The position numbers were made by a program, and so were the translations under genes. A stretch of DNA of 64,000 nucleotides from Solimonas_A sp052035235. GTDB taxonomy: Bacteria; Pseudomonadota; Gammaproteobacteria; Nevskiales; Nevskiaceae. Position 1 is the first letter of the stretch. The number at the start of each line of letters is the position of its first letter. Below are positions 8,160-17,256 of the stretch, one piece after another. Location of the stretch: positions 1-64,000 of the forward strand of contig JBPOHT010000045.1 in the NCBI GenBank assembly GCA_052035235.1, given 5' to 3'. A model generated the notes under the pieces. It did no database searches, was not told where the DNA came from, and saw nothing but the letters and a program-made list of their open reading frames with translations.

Positions 8160-9200
8160 ATGAGCAAGCCCACCCTCGCCCTGCGCGAACTGGAAGAACT
8201 GGAAACCCTGATCGGCCGTGCCGGCCCCGCGCTGCGCAGCGAGGTGGTCTGCCAGGTGGACCATGGCGGCCGGCGCTGGCCGGTGCACTGCCTGGAGCTG
8301 GGCTCGCGCGATCCGGACGTGCCGGTGGTGGGTTTCTTCGGCGGCATCCACGGCGTGGAACGCATCGGCACCCAGGTGCTGCTGGCCTACCTGCATACCC
8401 TGGTGGAGCGCCTGCGCTGGGACGAGGAACTCGACCACAGCCTGCGGCGCGTGCGCCTGCTGTTCATGCCGCTGATCAATCCCGGCGGCATGCTGGCCGA
8501 GACCCGCGCCAACCCGGCCGGCGTGGACCTGATGCGCAATGCCCCGGTGGATGCCGAAGACCCACACCCGGTGCTGGGCGGACACCGCCTGTCGCCGCGC
8601 CTGCCCTGGTTCCGCGGCAAGCCTGGCGAGCCGATGCAGCCCGAGGCGGCGGCGATGTGCCGCGTGGTGGAAGAGCGCATGCTGACGCAGACCTTCAGCC
8701 TGGCGCTGGACTGCCATTCCGGCTTCGGCGTGCGCGACCAGATCTGGTTCCCATACGCCCGTACGGCGCGGCCGATCGATTGCCTGGGCGAGCTGTATGC
8801 CCTGCGCAGCCTGTTCCGTGCCACCCATCCGCACCACAACATCTACGTGATCGAGCCGCAGGCGCGCCACTACACCACGCACGGCGACCTCTGGGATTAC
8901 CTCTACGACCGCTCGCGCGAACAACCGCAGCGCCTGTTCCTGCCGCTGACCCTGGAAATGGGCTCCTGGCTGTGGCTGAAGAAGAACCCCAAGCAGATCT
9001 TCCGGCCCCTGGGCATTTTCAACCCGATCATGCCGCACCGCCTGCAGCGCACCCTGCGCCGTCACCTGACGCTGTTCGAATTCCTGCTGCGGGCCGCGGT
9101 GTCACACCAGCGCTGGCGGCCGGAGGGTGAGCAGCGCACCCTGCTGAACCAGGCGGCGATCGACTACTGGCCCTCGATCCTGCGCTACGAGGATCAGTAG
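8160..9200 (+). CDS. M14-family zinc carboxypeptidase-like protein
   Basis: 346 aa. The zinc-ligand motif HxxE is in FGGIHGVERIG near residue 60-68, the third ligand is in LDCHSGFG, and the catalytic Glu lies in LTLEMGSW. Other family features are LLFMPLINPGGM and VDLMRN. No signal peptide is visible, so it probably acts in the cytoplasm, like the succinylglutamate desuccinylase / DUF2817-type branch. ATG 8160 was chosen because upstream codons show no coding character. Exact substrate is unknown. Confidence 0.82.
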   Translation: MSKPTLALRELEELETLIGRAGPALRSEVVCQVDHGGRRWPVHCLELGSRDPDVPVVGFFGGIHGVERIGTQVLLAYLHTLVERLRWDEELDHSLRRVRLLFMPLINPGGMLAETRANPAGVDLMRNAPVDAEDPHPVLGGHRLSPRLPWFRGKPGEPMQPEAAAMCRVVEERMLTQTFSLALDCHSGFGVRDQIWFPYARTARPIDCLGELYALRSLFRATHPHHNIYVIEPQARHYTTHGDLWDYLYDRSREQPQRLFLPLTLEMGSWLWLKKNPKQIFRPLGIFNPIMPHRLQRTLRRHLTLFEFLLRAAVSHQRWRPEGEQRTLLNQAAIDYWPSILRYEDQ

Positions 9201-9271
9201 GCACCCCGCCCAGGGCGGTGCCCCGGGCAGCCCTCTGAGCTAAGCTCTGGCGCTTGCTGGAGAAATCGCTC

Positions 9272-10717
9272 ATGCCTCATCGCTACGGACTGCTGGTTCC
9301 CGGTGTTTCGACCAAGTCGGAACCCCTGCTCGTGCGCGCACCCTTCGACCGCACGGCGATCGGCGAGGTTGCCACCGCAGATGCCAAGGTGGTGGAACAC
9401 GCCCTGAAGACCGCCTACGCCCTGTACCGCAATCGTGACGGCTGGCTGCCGCTGGCCAAGCGCATCGCGATCCTGGAAGAGGCCTCGTCGATCCTGCTGG
9501 CCCGTGGCGAGCGCCTGGCGGTGGAAGCGGCCCGCGAAGGCGGTAAGCCGCTGATCGACTCGCGCGTAGAGGTGGCCCGCGCCGCCGACTCGCTGAAGAT
9601 CTGCGTGGAGACGCTGCGCACGCAGGCCGGCGAGGTGATCCCCATGGGCACCACCGCCTCCAGCGCCAACCGCATGGCCTTCACCCAGACCGAGCCGATC
9701 GGCGTGGTGGTGGCGGTGTCGGCCTTCAACCATCCGCTGAACCTGATCGCACACCAGGTGGGCCCGGCGATCGCCGCCGGCTGCCCGGTGATCGTGAAGC
9801 CCGCCAAGGCCACGCCGCTGACCTGCCTGCGCTTCATCGAGATCCTGCGCGAGGCCGGCCTGCCGGAGGAGTGGTGCCTGCCGCTGATCCCGGAGAACAA
9901 CGAGCTGACCACGAAGATGGTCAGCGACCCGCGGGTGGCCTTCCTCAGTTTCATCGGCAGCGCCAAGGTCGGCTGGGACCTGCGCTCGAAGCTGGCGCCG
10001 GGCGCGCGCTGCGCGCTGGAGCATGGCGGCGTGGCCCCGGTGGTGCTGGCCGGCGACGCCGACATCGCCGCGGCCCTGCCACTGATCGCAAAGGGCGGCT
10101 TCTACCACGCCGGCCAGGTCTGCGTGTCGGTGCAGCGCGTATTCGTGGACCGCGGCATCGCCGGGCACTTTGCCGACGAGTTGGCCAAGCTGGCGCAGAA
10201 GATGATCGTGGGCGACCCGACGCTGCCGGAAACCGAGATCGGCCCGCTGATCGACCCCGCCGAGACGCGCCGCATCCACGACTGGGTGGAAGAGGCCGTG
10301 GCCGGTGGCGCGCAGGTACTGTGTGGCGGCCAGCCGATGTCGGAGACGATGTATGCGCCGACCGTGCTGCTGGACCCGCCCAAGACCGCACGGGTCTCGA
10401 CGCAGGAGGTGTTCGGCCCGGTGGTCTGCGTCTACAGCGTGGATTCGGTCGACCAGGCCATCGAGCGTGCCAACAGCCTGCCGGTGGCCTTCCAGGCGGC
10501 GGTGTTCACGCGCTCGCTCGATACCGCCCTGCGTTGCTATCACCGGCTGGAGGCGTCGGCCGTGATGGTCAACGACCACACCGCCTTCCGCGTGGACTGG
10601 ATGCCCTTTGCCGGCCTGCGCGTGTCGGGCCATGGCGTGGGCGGCATCCCGCACACGATTCACGACATGCAGGTGCGCAAGATGATGGTGCTGCGATCCA
10701 AGGAGATCGCGCGCTGA
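9272..10717 (+). CDS. NAD(P)-dependent aldehyde dehydrogenase
   Basis: 481 aa, full length for the superfamily; oxidises an aldehyde to the acid. Visible features are the NAD-binding stretch IGVVVAVSAFNHPLN, VIVKPAKATPLT, FIGSAKVG, the general-base Glu motif LEHGG, and the catalytic Cys in AGQVCVSVQR. The C-terminal PFAGLRVSGHGVGGI is typical. GGAG about 9 nt upstream supports ATG 9272. With the iron alcohol dehydrogenase at 11588 it may form part of an alcohol-aldehyde-acid pathway; this is inferred from gene proximity. Confidence 0.93.
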   Translation: MPHRYGLLVPGVSTKSEPLLVRAPFDRTAIGEVATADAKVVEHALKTAYALYRNRDGWLPLAKRIAILEEASSILLARGERLAVEAAREGGKPLIDSRVEVARAADSLKICVETLRTQAGEVIPMGTTASSANRMAFTQTEPIGVVVAVSAFNHPLNLIAHQVGPAIAAGCPVIVKPAKATPLTCLRFIEILREAGLPEEWCLPLIPENNELTTKMVSDPRVAFLSFIGSAKVGWDLRSKLAPGARCALEHGGVAPVVLAGDADIAAALPLIAKGGFYHAGQVCVSVQRVFVDRGIAGHFADELAKLAQKMIVGDPTLPETEIGPLIDPAETRRIHDWVEEAVAGGAQVLCGGQPMSETMYAPTVLLDPPKTARVSTQEVFGPVVCVYSVDSVDQAIERANSLPVAFQAAVFTRSLDTALRCYHRLEASAVMVNDHTAFRVDWMPFAGLRVSGHGVGGIPHTIHDMQVRKMMVLRSKEIAR

Positions 10718-10724
10718 CGGAAAA

Positions 10725-10753
10725 CGGGACACGGCCACACGGGCCGTGTCCCG
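10725..10753. terminator. Bidirectional terminator hairpin
   Basis: A perfect 12-bp stem (CGGGACACGGCC / GGCCGTGTCCCG) with a 5-nt loop, between the convergent aldehyde dehydrogenase and the outer-membrane protein. On the minus strand it is followed by TTTT. Confidence 0.75.
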
Positions 10754-10760
10754 CCCACAC

Positions 10761-11447
10761 TCAGAACTCCATGACCATCTTCACGCCGAAGCTGTCGGCG
10801 CTGTAGTCCTGGCCGAACTCGTCGGTGTAGTCCATGCCGGTGTAGCTCAGCAGCACCCACTTCCAGCCGGCTTCGATGGTGTAACCGGTGGCGTCGTCGA
10901 AATCGAGGTTGTCGCCGATGCCGTCGGCGTCGAACTTGATGCCGTTGTGCCGCACCACGCCTACGCCCAGACGCGCGCCGTTGTCGAGGTGATAGCTGCC
11001 GACCAGCTGTAGCGGGATGCGACGCATGTTGATGTCGGCGTTCTCCGCCTGCGTGGTGACGAACTTGAAGCCGACCGTGCCGCGGACCGAGAACGGCGAC
11101 TCGGCGAAGCGATAGTAGACACCGGCATCGACGCCCAGGCCCTGGCCGGCCTTCACGTCCTGCGTGTCGCCATTGGTGAACAGGACCGTGGCCACGTCGT
11201 CACCGCCAAACTCCAGCGCGCCACTCACCACGAAGCCGAACTTGGCCGGCTGCGGCTGCGGCGCCGGTGGCGGCTGCTGGGCCGACACCGGCCCGGCAAC
11301 GAGCACGCCGACCAGCGCCAGACCGGCGATCTTCAGGATGTTCCGCGTGATTCCCCCAAGGAAAAAGAAAGTTATGTAAAGGCCTGCCCCCAAGGCAGGC
11401 GCGGCACTATACCAACGGGAATTCCCTTCAAAAACCTGACGATACAT
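10761..11447 (-). CDS. Outer-membrane beta-barrel protein (OmpW/OMP_b-brl-like)
   Basis: Secreted protein with a signal peptide ILKIAGLALVGVLVAGPVSA followed by QQPPPAPQPQP. Alternating beta strands then run to a C-terminal VKMVMEF, ending in Phe as outer-membrane barrels do. About 160 mature residues would make an 8-stranded barrel. The start is a problem: the only in-frame ATG is at 11447, 32 codons before the signal peptide and upstream of a hairpin. The natural start region next to GGGGGA has only ATC and ACG codons. The coordinate given is the longest ATG form. Likely function is a small porin or lipid-interacting barrel; not assigned. Confidence 0.72.
   Translation of the reverse strand: MYRQVFEGNSRWYSAAPALGAGLYITFFFLGGITRNILKIAGLALVGVLVAGPVSAQQPPPAPQPQPAKFGFVVSGALEFGGDDVATVLFTNGDTQDVKAGQGLGVDAGVYYRFAESPFSVRGTVGFKFVTTQAENADINMRRIPLQLVGSYHLDNGARLGVGVVRHNGIKFDADGIGDNLDFDDATGYTIEAGWKWVLLSYTGMDYTDEFGQDYSADSFGVKMVMEF
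11381..11400 (-). promoter_or_regulatory. Leader hairpin ahead of the outer-membrane protein
   Basis: A stem-loop GCCTGCC-TTGGGG-GCAGGC lies on the minus strand between the presumed promoter region and the GGGGGA ribosome binding site. A T-rich run (CTTTACATAACTTTCTTTTT) follows it. It could be a leader attenuator or a stabilising hairpin. Confidence 0.45.
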
Positions 11448-11587
11448 TCAGGTTACCTTGCCAGCCGACGATGGCATGCAAAACCCGGCGCCAGATGCGG
11501 CATAGTTCGCTCCTCAAGGCCTGCCCGCAGGCCCCCAGAGGCCGCTCACGGCCCGCCAGCCATCCTTCAGTTCAGACGAGAGCCCGC

Positions 11588-12799
11588 ATGCTGTTCCAAC
11601 TCCAGATCCTGTTTTTCAAGATCCTCATGGCGTTCCTGTTGATCGGGACCCGGATCCTCAACTTCGGCAAGCCGCAGCTGTTCACCGGCGCCGGCTCCTC
11701 CCTGCAGCTCTGCGACCACATCGCCAGCACCGGCGTGACCAAGCTGCTGGTGGTCACCGATGCCGTGCTGATGAAGCTGGGCCTGCTCAACCCGATGCTG
11801 GAGCGCCTGAAGCAGAAGGGCGTGATCACGGTGATCTTCGACGGCGTGGAGCCCAACCCGACCATCGCGCAGATCGAGACCGGCCTGGCCCTGCTCAAGC
11901 GCGAGCACTGCAGCGCGATCCTGGCGGTGGGCGGAGGCTCGTCAATCGACGCCGCCAAGGTGATCGGCGCACGCGCCACCAACCCGCACCCGATCCGCTG
12001 GATGGGCGGCCTGTTCCGCCTGATCTTCCGCCCACTGACGCTGTACGCCGTGCCCACCACCGCCGGCACCGGCTCGGAAGTGACCATCGCCGCCGTGGTG
12101 TCCGATCCGGAGAACACCCGCAAGTTCGCCATCATGGACCCGCGCCTGATCCCCACCGCCGCCGCACTGGACGCGCAGCTGATGGTCGGCCTGCCGCCGC
12201 ACATCACCGCCGCCACCGGCATGGACGCGCTGACGCACGCGGTGGAAGCCTTCGTGTCGAACAACCACTTCCCCGCCACCGACGCCGAGGCGCTGGAAGC
12301 CACGCGCCTGATCATGCAGAACCTGCAGAAGGTGGTGCAGAACGGCCAGGACCTGGAAGGACGCGCCAACATGGCCCTGGCCTCGTTCAAGGCCGGTGTC
12401 GCCTTCACCAGCGCGGGCGTGGGCTACGTGCACGCCATCGCCCACAACTTCGGCGCGTACTACCACGTGCCGCACGGCCTGGCCAACGCCATCGTCATGC
12501 CCTACGTGCTGGACTACTCCAAGCCGGAATGCACCGCGCGCCTGGCCAAGCTGGCCGAGGTCAGCGGCCTCAAGCAGGGCGGCGAGACCGACGCGCAGCT
12601 GGCCGATGCCTTCATCGCCAAGATCCGCGCGATGAACGCCGAGTTCGGCATCCCGACCACGGTGGAGAAGCTCAAGTCCTCCGACATCCCGGCGATCGCC
12701 AAGGCGGCGCTGAAGGAAGCGCACTGGACCTATGCCGTGCCGCGCTACATGGACAAGCCGACCTGCGAGGGCGTGATCGGCAAGATGCTGCCGGGCTGA
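11588..12799 (+). CDS. Iron-containing alcohol dehydrogenase
   Basis: 403 aa, group III (Fe-dependent) alcohol dehydrogenase, oxidising or reducing alcohols/aldehydes with NAD(P). Motifs are GGGSSIDAAK (dinucleotide), PTTAGTGSEVT, and the metal ligands in MDALTHAVEAF and GYVHAIAHNFGAYYHVPHG. The N-terminus LFFKILMAFLLIGTRIL is unusually hydrophobic for this family and may associate with membrane. A strong terminator follows at 12830. Confidence 0.93.
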   Translation: MLFQLQILFFKILMAFLLIGTRILNFGKPQLFTGAGSSLQLCDHIASTGVTKLLVVTDAVLMKLGLLNPMLERLKQKGVITVIFDGVEPNPTIAQIETGLALLKREHCSAILAVGGGSSIDAAKVIGARATNPHPIRWMGGLFRLIFRPLTLYAVPTTAGTGSEVTIAAVVSDPENTRKFAIMDPRLIPTAAALDAQLMVGLPPHITAATGMDALTHAVEAFVSNNHFPATDAEALEATRLIMQNLQKVVQNGQDLEGRANMALASFKAGVAFTSAGVGYVHAIAHNFGAYYHVPHGLANAIVMPYVLDYSKPECTARLAKLAEVSGLKQGGETDAQLADAFIAKIRAMNAEFGIPTTVEKLKSSDIPAIAKAALKEAHWTYAVPRYMDKPTCEGVIGKMLPG

Positions 12800-12829
12800 A
12801 CCGCCACCGACGCAACGCGGTCCATGAAA

Positions 12830-12865
12830 GGCTGCGCCGGGAAGACCGGCGCAGCCTTTCCTTTT
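12830..12865 (+). terminator. Rho-independent terminator after the Fe-alcohol dehydrogenase
   Basis: Stem GGCTGCGCCGG / CCGGCGCAGCC (11 bp, perfect) with loop GAAGA, followed by TTTCCTTTT. The GGAGG of the next gene begins directly after the T-run, so the terminator abuts the SDR ribosome binding site. Confidence 0.9.
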
Positions 12866-12876
12866 GGAGGATCCCG

Positions 12877-13623
12877 ATGGAGAACTACTCCGCGCTCGTC
12901 ACCGGCGGCGCCCAGGGCATCGGCAAGGCGATCTGCTCCAGCCTGGTACAGGCCGGCATGCAGGTTCTGCTGCTGGATAACGACCGCGTTGCCGGCCGCG
13001 CCACGGAGAAGGAGCTGGGCCCGCAGGCGCACTTCCTGCACGGCGATGCCGCCAACGAGGCCGACGTGCGCCGCGCGGTAGCCCAGGCACAGAAGCTCGG
13101 TCGCGGCCTCCATGCCGCGGTGGCCAACACCGGTATCTCGATCAGCAAGCCGGTGACCCGCCTGACGCTCAAGCAGTGGCGCCGCGTACAGGCCGTGAAC
13201 CTGGACGCGCCGTTCCTGCTGGCCAAGCACGCGGCGCCGAAGCTGAAGAAGAGCCACGGTGCGATGGTGCTGATCGGCTCCTCACGCGCGCTGATGTCGG
13301 AACCGGACTGGGAGGCCTACGGTGCCAGCAAGGGCGGCGTGATGGCCCTGTCCCATGCCCTGGCGATCAGCCTTGGCCCCGACGTGCGGGTGAATTGCGT
13401 CAGCCCGGGCTGGGTGGCGACCGATGCCTGGCAGCGGCCGGACCGCCGCAAGCCGCCGAAGCTCTCCGCACAGGATCATGCGCAGCATCCCGCCGGCCGC
13501 GTCGGCCGCCCGGAGGACATCGCGGCGCTGGTGCGGTTCCTGCTCTCATCGGAGGCCGGCTTCATCACCGGGGCACACTATCTGGCGGACGGCGGCATGA
13601 GCCGCAAGATGATCTATTCGTGA
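12877..13623 (+). CDS. Short-chain dehydrogenase/reductase
   Basis: 248 aa. The Rossmann motif TGGAQGIG is at residues 8-15, followed by a variant NAG motif ANTGIS. The catalytic Ser is in LIGSSRA and the YxxxK in YGASKGG. The C-terminus ITGAHYLADGGMS is typical of classical SDRs. The start is supported by GGAGG at 12866-12870. It follows the alcohol dehydrogenase across an intrinsic terminator, so it is either expressed by read-through or from its own weak promoter. Substrate unknown. Confidence 0.93.
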   Translation: MENYSALVTGGAQGIGKAICSSLVQAGMQVLLLDNDRVAGRATEKELGPQAHFLHGDAANEADVRRAVAQAQKLGRGLHAAVANTGISISKPVTRLTLKQWRRVQAVNLDAPFLLAKHAAPKLKKSHGAMVLIGSSRALMSEPDWEAYGASKGGVMALSHALAISLGPDVRVNCVSPGWVATDAWQRPDRRKPPKLSAQDHAQHPAGRVGRPEDIAALVRFLLSSEAGFITGAHYLADGGMSRKMIYS

Positions 13624-13690
13624 TTTTTTATTTAATATAATTGTTTAATATTTACTAAAATCACGAATTCTGGATAGTAAATAGCCTTCA
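13624..13690. promoter_or_regulatory. AT-rich spacer upstream of the diguanylate cyclase
   Basis: About 65 bp of very AT-rich DNA (TTTAATATAATTG, TTTAATATTTAC) in an otherwise high-GC region, containing several TATAAT-like hexamers. It may hold the promoter of the 13744 gene and an H-NS/MvaT-type or IHF-type binding tract. Confidence 0.4.
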
Positions 13691-13743
13691 GGGTGAATCC
13701 CTGGCCGTCGCTCCCCCGTAGAATCGGCATTCGGGGAGTAGTG

Positions 13744-14949
13744 ATGTCAGAACTGGAACAACTCGAGCGGGCGCGGAGGGTCGATGCGTACCGCCTGCGC
13801 TTCACGCGAGAACTGGAAACGGAGTTCCGGCGGTCCCACCGCGCCCGCTACCGGCTCCCGCGCCTGATCCTGTTCGCCATCGGCGCGATCGGCTTCGGAC
13901 TCTCGCCGCTGTTCCTGGAACTGCTGTGGCTACCCACCGACACCATCCGCCCCCTGCTGCTGCCGATCGTCATGGGCGCGGTGCTGCCAGCGGTGTTGAT
14001 CGCCCTGGCGGCAACGGCCTGGCGGAGCGGACCGCGGACGCTGGTGGAGACCGCGCAGAGCGTCGGCATCCTGGGCTTCTGGGGTGGCGTGCTGCTGCTG
14101 CGCTACCTGGCACTGCGCGGCGAAATGAACTTCCCGCCGGAAATGCTGGGCGTGGCGATCGTGGCGGTGTCGGTGTTCGGCGGCTTCGACAGCCGTCGCG
14201 TGATTCCCACCGCGCTGGCCTTCTGCGCGCTCGCCATCCTCCTGGAACTGCACTACAGCAGCAGCTTCTCGCAGACCGGCTCCACGGTACTGAGCCTGTG
14301 CTACATGGGCCTGATCGCGGCGGCCGGCTCCTACACGCACGAACTGCTCAGCCGCATCGCCTGGGCCACGGCGCACTACGCCTATGCCTCGGCGCGCAGC
14401 GATCCGCTGACCGGCCTGCCGACGCGCGCGGAGTTCAACCGTCTGCTGCCGCGGGTGTTGGCGCAGGCGGCGCGCGAGCGGCGCATGGTGGCGGTGGCCC
14501 TGCTCGACGTGGATCACTTCAAGCGCATCAACGACACCCAGGGCCATCTGTTCGGCGACCAGGTGCTGCGGCGGATCGGCGGCGTGCTGCAGCAGGTCGC
14601 GGGGCGGCCGCTGGACCTGCGGGCGCGCTACGGCGGCGAGGAGTTCGTGCTGGTCTGGTACGACCTGACCCCGCTGGAGTTCGAGCACCAGGTCAGCAAC
14701 CTGCTCTACATGATCCGCGAAACCACGCTGGAGAACCCGCGCCTGCGCCAGGAGATTCCGCTGAGCGCCAGTATCGGCGGCATCTGGTTGGTGCCACCGC
14801 CGGAGCAGGAGGCGGAGCCGCTGCTGCAGGATGCCGACCAGCGGCTCTACGAGGCCAAGGCGGCCGGCCGCGATTGCGCGCGGCTGCAGGCGGCGGAGCA
14901 CTACCTGCCGCACCAGCACGTGGTGCAGGCCGACTTCGGCCGACGCTGA
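13744..14949 (+). CDS. Membrane diguanylate cyclase (GGDEF domain)
   Basis: 401 aa; makes c-di-GMP from 2 GTP at the inner membrane. About six hydrophobic segments (residues about 40-210) form a membrane sensor. The catalytic domain follows: DPLTGLPTRAEFN, LLDVDHFKRINDTQGH, and the active site RYGGEEFVLVW. An RPLD motif five residues before GGEEF is an intact I-site (RxxD) for product inhibition. The GGGGAG 8 nt upstream of ATG 13744 fits. It is a stand-alone gene. Confidence 0.93.
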   Translation: MSELEQLERARRVDAYRLRFTRELETEFRRSHRARYRLPRLILFAIGAIGFGLSPLFLELLWLPTDTIRPLLLPIVMGAVLPAVLIALAATAWRSGPRTLVETAQSVGILGFWGGVLLLRYLALRGEMNFPPEMLGVAIVAVSVFGGFDSRRVIPTALAFCALAILLELHYSSSFSQTGSTVLSLCYMGLIAAAGSYTHELLSRIAWATAHYAYASARSDPLTGLPTRAEFNRLLPRVLAQAARERRMVAVALLDVDHFKRINDTQGHLFGDQVLRRIGGVLQQVAGRPLDLRARYGGEEFVLVWYDLTPLEFEHQVSNLLYMIRETTLENPRLRQEIPLSASIGGIWLVPPPEQEAEPLLQDADQRLYEAKAAGRDCARLQAAEHYLPHQHVVQADFGRR

Positions 14950-15003
14950 GCGCCTGGACGCGCCACGGCGATCCGCAGCAGCCGCTGCGGCGAGGTCCGC
15001 CCC

Positions 15004-16044
15004 TTACTTCACCTCGAATTCGCGGCTGTCGAACACCTGGTCGTTGATGCGCAGTTCCACGCGGTGCTTGCCGCGGCCCAGGTCAGCGGCGGGCATGTAG
15101 CCCAGCAGCACGAAGGGCGTGCGGTCGAAGTCGATCTTGACGCTGTGATTGGCCTTGGGCTGGTCCCCGGTGTACCAGGTCCAGCTCACTTCCTGGTTGC
15201 GGCCTACCCACCAGTTCTCCAGCGTGCCATCCCAGCGGATGATGGTCTTGAGGCAGACCGTTTCCTTGCGCGTGAAGATGATGCGCGGCTTGCGGTCGGC
15301 CAGGTCGGTGCTGCCGCGCGTGGTCAGGTAACTGTCCGAGGTCTCGATCAGGTCGGCCGGGGGGACGTAGACATAGGCCAGCGACGCGATGGCGGCGATG
15401 CCCACCAAAGAAGGCCAGCCGGCCTTGCGGAAATGGGTGACCAGGTAGAGGAAGTTGCTCACCGGCGAGGCCACGATCAGCGCGACGCCCCAGGCCGTGG
15501 AACCGGCACGGAAGGCGATCACGATCATCCAGGCGTGCGTCACCATCAGCAGGAACAGTCCAAGACCCACCGCCCACCAGCGCACCGACGCTACCTTGCG
15601 CGGCCGCAGGGGCTCGGCAGGAGCACCGGCGGCGCGCTCGCTACCGGTCAGTGCGCCGGCTTCGCCGCGGGCGCCGCTGCCGGGCTCGGGGACCAGGGGC
15701 TCGATGCGGCTGGCGGGGCGCACCGGTTGGAACTGCGGGCTCACCGGGACCGCCGCCGGCTCTGGCGCGGCCGTGGGCGCTGCCTGCGGCGCTACCGCCG
15801 GCGCCACCGGAGCGGCAGCAGGCGCCGTGGCAGCCGCGGGAGCGGCTGGCGCTTCGGCAGGCGGGGCCTCGCCCGCCGACGGGCGCGCGGCACCGGGATT
15901 GCTCGGCGCGCAACCCTTGTCGGTGAAATAGATGTCGCCCTTGGCGTCGCGGCACTTGTAGAACGCGGCCGCTGCCGGAGCGCTGTACAAGCCCGCCCAG
16001 GCCACGAGCATCGCCAACAGGTAGGCCGTCACCCAACTCTTCAC
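15004..16044 (-). CDS. DUF4124-containing membrane protein with Ala/Pro linker
   Basis: 346 aa. GTG start at 16044 with GGAAGAGG upstream. A signal peptide (VTAYLLAMLVAWAGL...APAAAA) leads into a DUF4124 motif (FYKCRDAKGDIYFTDKGC). A 75-residue Ala/Pro-rich linker follows, then three to four membrane helices (about 180-270), then a periplasmic-looking beta-rich tail ending in FEVK. The tail starts with ETSDSYLTTRGSTDL and has two cysteines overall. DUF4124 is common in this bacterial group and of unknown function; the fusion to a membrane/beta tail is unfamiliar to me. Confidence 0.75.
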   Translation of the reverse strand: MKSWVTAYLLAMLVAWAGLYSAPAAAAFYKCRDAKGDIYFTDKGCAPSNPGAARPSAGEAPPAEAPAAPAAATAPAAAPVAPAVAPQAAPTAAPEPAAVPVSPQFQPVRPASRIEPLVPEPGSGARGEAGALTGSERAAGAPAEPLRPRKVASVRWWAVGLGLFLLMVTHAWMIVIAFRAGSTAWGVALIVASPVSNFLYLVTHFRKAGWPSLVGIAAIASLAYVYVPPADLIETSDSYLTTRGSTDLADRKPRIIFTRKETVCLKTIIRWDGTLENWWVGRNQEVSWTWYTGDQPKANHSVKIDFDRTPFVLLGYMPAADLGRGKHRVELRINDQVFDSREFEVK

Positions 16045-16224
16045 GTGATCCTCTTCCGAAAACTGATGTCCGCACGGCATCTGCAGCACGGAATGCGCCA
16101 TTGGCGGCCCCGGCCGGCATCCGGCGACGGTCGCCAAGCTTACCGGGCCTCTGAGGTCCGTTCCGATTCGTGGTTCTGTCGGCAGGGCTCGAAGAAGCCC
16201 GGACGCGCGCGGCGCACGGCAGCC

Positions 16225-17157
16225 CTAGCTTAGCGGCGATACCGGCTGCGCAGCAGCCTCCTGCGTGCACAATCGGGCCGTGGTGTCGCGAATGATCTCG
16301 GCCAGCCGACCTGCGGCGCGGCCGGTGTAGTCGCGGTCGGCGAAGACCAGGTAGAGCTGGCCGAAGCGTTCGCGCCCCTCGCGCAGCGGTAGCGGCTTGA
16401 GCTGCCCCTCCGCCAATTCGTTGCGGATGGTCTCCTCCGGGTACCAGGAGAAGCCCAGCCCCATGCGGGCCGCGGCGATGGAGGTGGCCTTGTTGCTGAA
16501 GGTGTAGCGCTGCTCCGCCTCCTGCCAGCTGCCGGCCTCGCGCACGCGCTGCTGCGCCGTGTCGCGGATCACCAGCTGGCGATACTTGCGCAGGTCGCGG
16601 TAGTCCAGCTCCCGGCCCAGGCGGTGCAGCGGGTGGTCCGGATGCGCGGCCGCAATGAAGTTCATGCGGATCAGCGCATCGCCGACGAAGCCCTGCGGTA
16701 TGTGTCCGGCGATGGCAAAGTCCACGCGACGCTCGATCAGCAGCTCGTCGGTGCCGCCCAGCACGCTCTCGTGAAGCTGGATGCGCGTCTGCGGCTGCTC
16801 CTCGGCGAACTTCGCGAAGCAGCGAAGCAGCGCCCAGGTGGGGAAGACGATCTCCGCCGCCAGGCGCACCTCGGGCTCCCAGCCGGCGGCAAGGCTGGCG
16901 GCACCGCGCTCCAGGGCGGCAGCCTCGTCCAGCAGCCCACGCGCGCGCCGGTGCAGCAGTTGCCCCGCAGGCGTCAGCACCGCCTTGCGGCCCTGGATGG
17001 TGAAGACCTTGAGCCCCAGCAGGCGCTCGATCTTCTGCACGGCGTAACTGACCGAGGACTGGGTCTTGTGCAACTGCTCCGCGGCCTGGGCGTAGCCGCC
17101 CGCTTCCACCACGGTGGCGAGCGCACGCCATTGTTCCAGCGTGATTTTTGGATTCAT
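16225..17157 (-). CDS. LysR-family transcriptional regulator
   Basis: 310 aa. The N-terminal winged HTH is LEQWRALATVVEAGGYAQAAEQLHKTQSSVSYAVQKIERLLG, followed by a periplasmic-binding-like effector domain. ATG 17157 gives MNPKITLEQW. It is divergently transcribed from azoR, with a 99-bp spacer that should hold its operator. By family habit it is likely to regulate the azoR-DoxX-pirin genes in response to an electrophile or quinone. Confidence 0.93.
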   Translation of the reverse strand: MNPKITLEQWRALATVVEAGGYAQAAEQLHKTQSSVSYAVQKIERLLGLKVFTIQGRKAVLTPAGQLLHRRARGLLDEAAALERGAASLAAGWEPEVRLAAEIVFPTWALLRCFAKFAEEQPQTRIQLHESVLGGTDELLIERRVDFAIAGHIPQGFVGDALIRMNFIAAAHPDHPLHRLGRELDYRDLRKYRQLVIRDTAQQRVREAGSWQEAEQRYTFSNKATSIAAARMGLGFSWYPEETIRNELAEGQLKPLPLREGRERFGQLYLVFADRDYTGRAAGRLAEIIRDTTARLCTQEAAAQPVSPLS

Positions 17158-17256
17158 ATTTAATAAACCGATAGGTACGCCCGAAAATATCTGCTTTTTT
17201 ATCGAATCGCGCAATCGTTTAATGGCCTCACCCCAAAGCAACAACGGAGTGAAGAC
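17158..17256. promoter_or_regulatory. Divergent LysR/azoR control region
   Basis: 99 bp, AT-rich for this genome. It contains CGATA (17169-17173) and TATCG about 30 bp away as inverted elements around TACGCCCGAAAATATCTGC. LysR proteins usually bind T-N11-A sites in such a spacer; I cannot pick the exact box. Confidence 0.45.
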
